DNA of 55,349 nucleotides from Acidobacteriota bacterium (lineage in GTDB: Bacteria; Acidobacteriota; Terriglobia; Acidiferrales; UBA7541), in contig JAMCWK010000052.1 in the NCBI GenBank assembly GCA_023481105.1, forward strand, positions 2,229-57,577, in the 5' to 3' direction. The translations under genes and the position numbers were made by a program. The notes beneath the pieces are model-generated. The model made no database searches, was not told where the DNA came from, and was given only the letters and a program-made list of their open reading frames with translations. How positions within the stretch are numbered: position 1 is the first letter of the stretch; each line of letters opens with the position of its first letter. Below, piece after piece: positions 51,824-55,349 of the stretch.

Positions 51824-53197
51824 ATGGCAGAGAGCGCAAATTCGGCGAAGCTGGAACGCGGGCTGGGGCTGGCGGAAGCCACGTCGCTCAACATGATTGA
51901 CATGGTGGGCATCGGGCCCTTTGTCGTGGTGCCGCTGGTGATTCAGGACATGGGCGGACCGCAGGCGCTCGCGGCGTGGGTGGCGGGCGCGGCGCTGTCG
52001 CTGCTGGATGGATGCGTATGGGCGGAACTCGGCGCAGCGATGCCGGAGGCGGGCGGGAGTTACGTTTTTTTGCGCGAGGCGTACGGCGCGAAAAAATGGG
52101 GACGCCTGATGTCGTTTTTATTTATCTGGCAGACGATGTTTCAAGCGCCGCTGGTGATGGCCAGCGCGGCAATCGGGTTCGGCGAATACCTGATGTACCT
52201 GGTGCCGCTGGGGCCGGTGGCGGAACGCGCGGTGCGCGGCGCGCTGATTGTGTTTTTATTGTTTTTGCTCTACAGAAAAAATACACCCATCGGAAAAATC
52301 TCCATGCTCATCTGGGCAGGCGTGGTGGCGACGATGGTGTGGCTGATTTTCGGCGGGGTGACGCACTTCAAAGGCGCGCAGGTGTTCACGTATGCGGAGG
52401 GCGCGTGGAATTTTTCGTGGGCGTTTTTCGCGGGGCTGGGCGCGGCGACGGTGCGCACGATTTACACGTACCTGGGCTACTACAACGTGTGCCACCTGGG
52501 CGCGGAAATCCGCGACCCGCAGAGAAATATTCCGAAGAGTATTTTTATTTCCATTATCGGCATCGCGGTGCTGTACCTGCTGATGCAGACGAGCATCCTG
52601 GGCGTGGTGCCGTGGCAGGAAGCGCAGACGTCGAAATTTATTGTGAGCACGTTCGTGGAACGCATCTACGGAACGGGTGCGGCGAAGTTTGCGACGGTGA
52701 TGATTCTGTGGATTGCGTTCGGATCGCTTTTCGCGCTGACGCTGGGGTACTCGAGAGTGCCGTACGCGGCGGCGGTGGACGGAACATTTTTTTCGGCGTT
52801 TGCGCGGGTGCATCCGACGAAACATTTTCCGCACGTGTCGCTGCTGGCGCTGGGGGCGACCGCGCTGGTGTTCAGCCTGCTGTTCCGGCTGCGCGAAGTG
52901 ATCAGCGCGATTCTGGCGATGCGCATCCTGGTGCAGTTCATCGGCGGAGCGGTGGGGCTGATGGTGCTGCGGCGGCGCTGGCCCCCCAAAAGATTTCCGT
53001 TCAAAATGTGGTTCTACCCGCTGCCGGTGGTGCTGGTGGTGGCGGCGTGGGCCGCGGTGTTTGTGGCCACGGGAAGCATCGAAGTGCTGGGCGCAAGAAT
53101 TGATTTGCGATTGGCGGCGATGGTGCTGACGCTGACGGGAGCGGGAGTGTTTTTGGCGAGGGCGAGGGTGGCGAAGGAGTGGCCGTTTGAAAAATAA
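51824..53197 (+). CDS. APC-family amino acid permease
   Basis: The 457-residue permease has twelve predicted membrane spans. The first span region GLAEATSLNMIDMVGIGPFV matches the G-x-G-containing TM1 substrate site of APC transporters. GCVWAELGAAMPEAGGSYVF is the family's conserved second segment, and FFAGLGAATVRTIYTYLGYYN and AEIRDPQRNIPKSIFISI correspond to TM6 and the following loop. It probably imports amino acids by proton or sodium symport or exchange. The ATG at 51824 directly follows the repeat unit that fills the upstream region. The substrate is not predictable. Confidence 0.92.
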   Translation: MAESANSAKLERGLGLAEATSLNMIDMVGIGPFVVVPLVIQDMGGPQALAAWVAGAALSLLDGCVWAELGAAMPEAGGSYVFLREAYGAKKWGRLMSFLFIWQTMFQAPLVMASAAIGFGEYLMYLVPLGPVAERAVRGALIVFLLFLLYRKNTPIGKISMLIWAGVVATMVWLIFGGVTHFKGAQVFTYAEGAWNFSWAFFAGLGAATVRTIYTYLGYYNVCHLGAEIRDPQRNIPKSIFISIIGIAVLYLLMQTSILGVVPWQEAQTSKFIVSTFVERIYGTGAAKFATVMILWIAFGSLFALTLGYSRVPYAAAVDGTFFSAFARVHPTKHFPHVSLLALGATALVFSLLFRLREVISAILAMRILVQFIGGAVGLMVLRRRWPPKRFPFKMWFYPLPVVLVVAAWAAVFVATGSIEVLGARIDLRLAAMVLTLTGAGVFLARARVAKEWPFEK

Positions 53198-53279
53198 GTG
53201 GCGAGTGGCGAGAAAAACAAAACCCATTGGAACCGCAGATGAACGCAGATAAACGCAGATGAAAGATAGAAAAGAGAAA
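53198..53279. repeat. Low-complexity repeats before the PIG-L gene
   Basis: GTGGCGAGTGGCGAG (53201-53213), AACCGCAGATGAACGCAGAT and AAACGCAGATGAAA (53231-53264), then AGATAGAAAAGAGAAAATGG. The repeats carry two in-frame ATGs of the following gene (53259 and 53280). Confidence 0.75.
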
Positions 53280-55349
53280 ATGGAAAATAGAAAAGAGAAG
53301 GACCAAAGACTAATCAGCAGGGTCATGTTGTGCGCGCTGGCCGCCGCTATGGCGTTGGCGGTCGGGCTGGTGATGAGGCCGGTGTCTGCGCAGGCGCCTT
53401 CGCCATCGGATTCAGGGCAAAGTCTGGCGGAAGTGATCGAGGCGATTGAGAAGGCGCGGGTGACGACGCGGATTTTGTACGTGACGGCGCATCCGGACGA
53501 CGAGCCGGGAGCGGTGCTGGCGTATCTGGCACGCGGGTTGCACGCGGACGTGGCGCTGCTCTCGTTGACGCGCGGAGAAGGCGGACAAAATGCGCTGGGG
53601 CCGGAACAAGCGCCGCAGCTTGGAATATTGCGCACGGAAGAGTTGATGAACGCGACGCGAGTGTACGGCACGCGGCTGTTTTTTACGCGGGCGGCGGATT
53701 TTGGCTACACCAAGTCGCCGGAGGAAGCGCTGAAGGTGTGGGGCGACGAAACGCTGGAGGACATGGTGCGAGTGATCCGCACTTTTCGGCCCCACGTGAT
53801 TATCAACAACTGGGGCGGCGTGAGGGGTGGCCACGGGCAGCACGTGGCGGCGGGGATTCTGACGCCCAAGGCGTACGCAATGGCAGCGGACGCAAAGGCG
53901 TTTCCGAAATTGCTCGATGAGGGATTGCAGCCGTGGAAGGCGGAGGCGCTGCTGCAACCGGCGCGGGGCGGTGATGCGAGCGGAGGGTTTTCGATTCCGG
54001 TCGGGGAAGTGTCGGCACTGTGGGGAAAAAGCTGGGGCGAAATTGGAGTGGAAGGGTACTTGAACCATCGGACGCAGGGCGTGGGCGGGGTGAGGAATTC
54101 GCCATTTTTTCGGAGAGCGTTTGCGGTGATGGCGGTGGAAGGAGCGAAACCGGATGCGGCGCTGTTGGGCGCGCCGCTGAGCGCAATGGGAAAGCGCTTG
54201 CCGGACGTGGACGATGCGGGATTTGCGTCGCTGATGAAGAAAGTGGACGAGGCGCTGAGTAAAGCGGCGTTGTCGGCGCGGGAGTTGGATTGGAAAACGG
54301 CGACGCAGGAACTGGCGCGCGCGGCGCACACGCTGGAGAGTTCGCCGTTTGACATGGGGCCGCAGAACGGGCCGACGAAAGAAATTGCGATGCGGGAACT
54401 GCAGGAGGTGAGAGAGAGAATCCACACGGCGCTGGGCGCGGCGGCCGGGCTGTACGTGGAAGCAACGGCGGATCGCGCGGACGTGGTGGCGGGAGAGTCG
54501 TTCACGGTGACGATGAACTGGCGGAAGCGCAGCGAGGCGCCGGTGGAGATTGAGGGCGCAAGCCTGGTGCTGCCGGAGGGATGGAGCGTTACGAAAGAAG
54601 AAAAAACGCAGACCGGCGCAAGGTTTACGGTGGCGATTCCAAAGACGAACGCGGATGAACGCGGATCAGAAAAGACAACATCTACCACAGAGACACAGAG
54701 AGCACAGAGGAGCACAGAGAAAACATCTAACGCAGAGGCGCAGAGGGAACAGAGGAGCACGGAGAACAAAGGAAAAGACGAAAATCGAAAAACGAAAAGC
54801 GAAAATCGGGCCGGCAATGGCGGGTGGATTTATCCGTGGCCCGAGGCGCTAGTGAAGGCGAAATTGAAGGCGAAGGTGGAGGGATACGAGTTCGAGACGG
54901 AAACGGACGTGACGGCGACGCGAGTGACGTCGGTGAGCGCGGAGACGCGGCCGCTGCTGCTGGTGCCGGCGGTGACCCTGACGCTCGAGCCGAAGCAGAT
55001 CGTGGTGATCAGCGGGGAAATTCAGAGGGCAGAAGTCAGAAATCAGAAACAGACAGAGCGGGAAATTGTGGTGCGAGTGAGGCACTACGCGACGAACGCG
55101 GAAAAGATTCGCGTCGGAATCGCTGTGCCAGCAGGCAGTGGCGAGTGGTCCTTCGGCTCCGCTCAGGACAAGCGAGTGGCGAGTGGCGAGAACGGAAGAA
55201 CAACAGAAAATAGAAAAGAGAAAATAGAAAATAGGGGAACCAAAACGTCAGCAGCAACCAGAGCCGAACAGGCTGATAGCCTGTCCCACACTAAGGTGGT
55301 GGAGTTTGCGGGGGCGGGAGACCAGTTGGTGCGATTCGGGGTGAAGGTG
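53280..55349 (+). CDS. PIG-L (LmbE-like) deacetylase, secreted (3' end beyond window)
   Basis: The frame is open to the window end, about 690 residues. A signal peptide-like stretch MLCALAAAMALAVGLVMRPV is followed by the deacetylase domain with zinc site TAHPDDEPGAVLAYL (about 69-83) and GGHGQHVAAG. It probably removes N-acetyl groups from sugars outside the cytoplasm. The C-terminal half is beta-rich (YVEATADRADVVAGESFTV). Two regions are made of in-frame genomic repeats: about 456-512 (TNADERGSE, TETQRAQRSTEK, NAEAQREQRSTE) and about 620-650 (FGSAQDKRVASGE, NRKEKIENR). The start is one of ATG 53259, 53280 or 53325; 53280 gives a basic n-region ahead of the signal peptide. Confidence 0.87.
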   Translation, partial: MENRKEKDQRLISRVMLCALAAAMALAVGLVMRPVSAQAPSPSDSGQSLAEVIEAIEKARVTTRILYVTAHPDDEPGAVLAYLARGLHADVALLSLTRGEGGQNALGPEQAPQLGILRTEELMNATRVYGTRLFFTRAADFGYTKSPEEALKVWGDETLEDMVRVIRTFRPHVIINNWGGVRGGHGQHVAAGILTPKAYAMAADAKAFPKLLDEGLQPWKAEALLQPARGGDASGGFSIPVGEVSALWGKSWGEIGVEGYLNHRTQGVGGVRNSPFFRRAFAVMAVEGAKPDAALLGAPLSAMGKRLPDVDDAGFASLMKKVDEALSKAALSARELDWKTATQELARAAHTLESSPFDMGPQNGPTKEIAMRELQEVRERIHTALGAAAGLYVEATADRADVVAGESFTVTMNWRKRSEAPVEIEGASLVLPEGWSVTKEEKTQTGARFTVAIPKTNADERGSEKTTSTTETQRAQRSTEKTSNAEAQREQRSTENKGKDENRKTKSENRAGNGGWIYPWPEALVKAKLKAKVEGYEFETETDVTATRVTSVSAETRPLLLVPAVTLTLEPKQIVVISGEIQRAEVRNQKQTEREIVVRVRHYATNAEKIRVGIAVPAGSGEWSFGSAQDKRVASGENGRTTENRKEKIENRGTKTSAATRAEQADSLSHTKVVEFAGAGDQLVRFGVKV

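Noticed and set aside
52256-53671. A 471-codon minus-strand frame across the permease 3' end and the PIG-L start
   Set aside because: It contains translated repeat peptides and His/Arg-rich sequence, antisense to a well-supported permease.

Overview
The window reads as a chromosomal segment of a GC-rich Gram-negative bacterium, most likely an Acidobacteriota. This is inferred from the tandem Ser/Thr kinases fused to PD40/TolB-like propellers, the many FkbM methyltransferases, the outer-membrane polysaccharide exporter, and the very dense short palindromic and low-complexity intergenic repeats. No rRNA, tRNA or CRISPR array was found.

Positions 1-23,905 (all minus strand) hold a polysaccharide (O-antigen, capsule or EPS) locus that reads right to left. 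It starts with Wza-type export protein, Wzc-type tyrosine autokinase, a membrane-anchored TPR protein, an O-antigen ligase/polymerase-like protein and a NusG/UpxY-like antiterminator. These are followed by an ABC exporter (Wzm, Wzt) and a long tail of glycosyltransferases (5), SAM-dependent methyltransferases (6, three of them FkbM), two sugar-nucleotide epimerases (one GalE) and a frameshifted membrane sulfatase. Wza and Wzc are each preceded by a copy of the same sigma70-like promoter and leader. Many genes are coupled by 4-base ATGA/GTGA overlaps.

Positions 24,016-30,329 (minus) hold a small helical protein, a periplasmic carboxypeptidase-regulatory/TPR protein, a preQ0 synthesis cluster (queD, a small membrane protein, queE, queC) and a DinG-type Fe-S helicase.

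Positions 30,584-46,812 (plus) are dominated by a head-to-tail array of four full-length receptor-like Ser/Thr kinases, one internally deleted kinase and three vestigial kinase N-termini. An SMP-30-like protein and lipoyl synthase (lipA) sit between kinases 1 and 2. A MOT1-family molybdate/sulfate transporter follows the array. Positions 48,434-51,291 (minus) carry a TPR protein, an integral membrane protein and an HNH nuclease with a winged-helix N-terminus. Positions 51,824-55,349 (plus) carry an APC amino-acid permease and a PIG-L deacetylase cut by the window end.

The most unusual aspect is the layered repeat system. Small palindromes bounded by TGTAG(G/C)GGC-like ends are scattered between genes and also lie in frame inside at least six genes, where they encode peptides such as AGLKPAPT. 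A second element (core CCCTGAGCGAAGTCGAAGGG) sits in the centre of three of these palindromes, and each nested copy has an un-nested counterpart in the same window. The palindromes also mark the break points of the vestigial kinase N-termini. Two regulatory segments are duplicated: the wza/wzc promoter-leader, and an extended -10 promoter plus GC hairpin found upstream of both lipA and the HNH gene.
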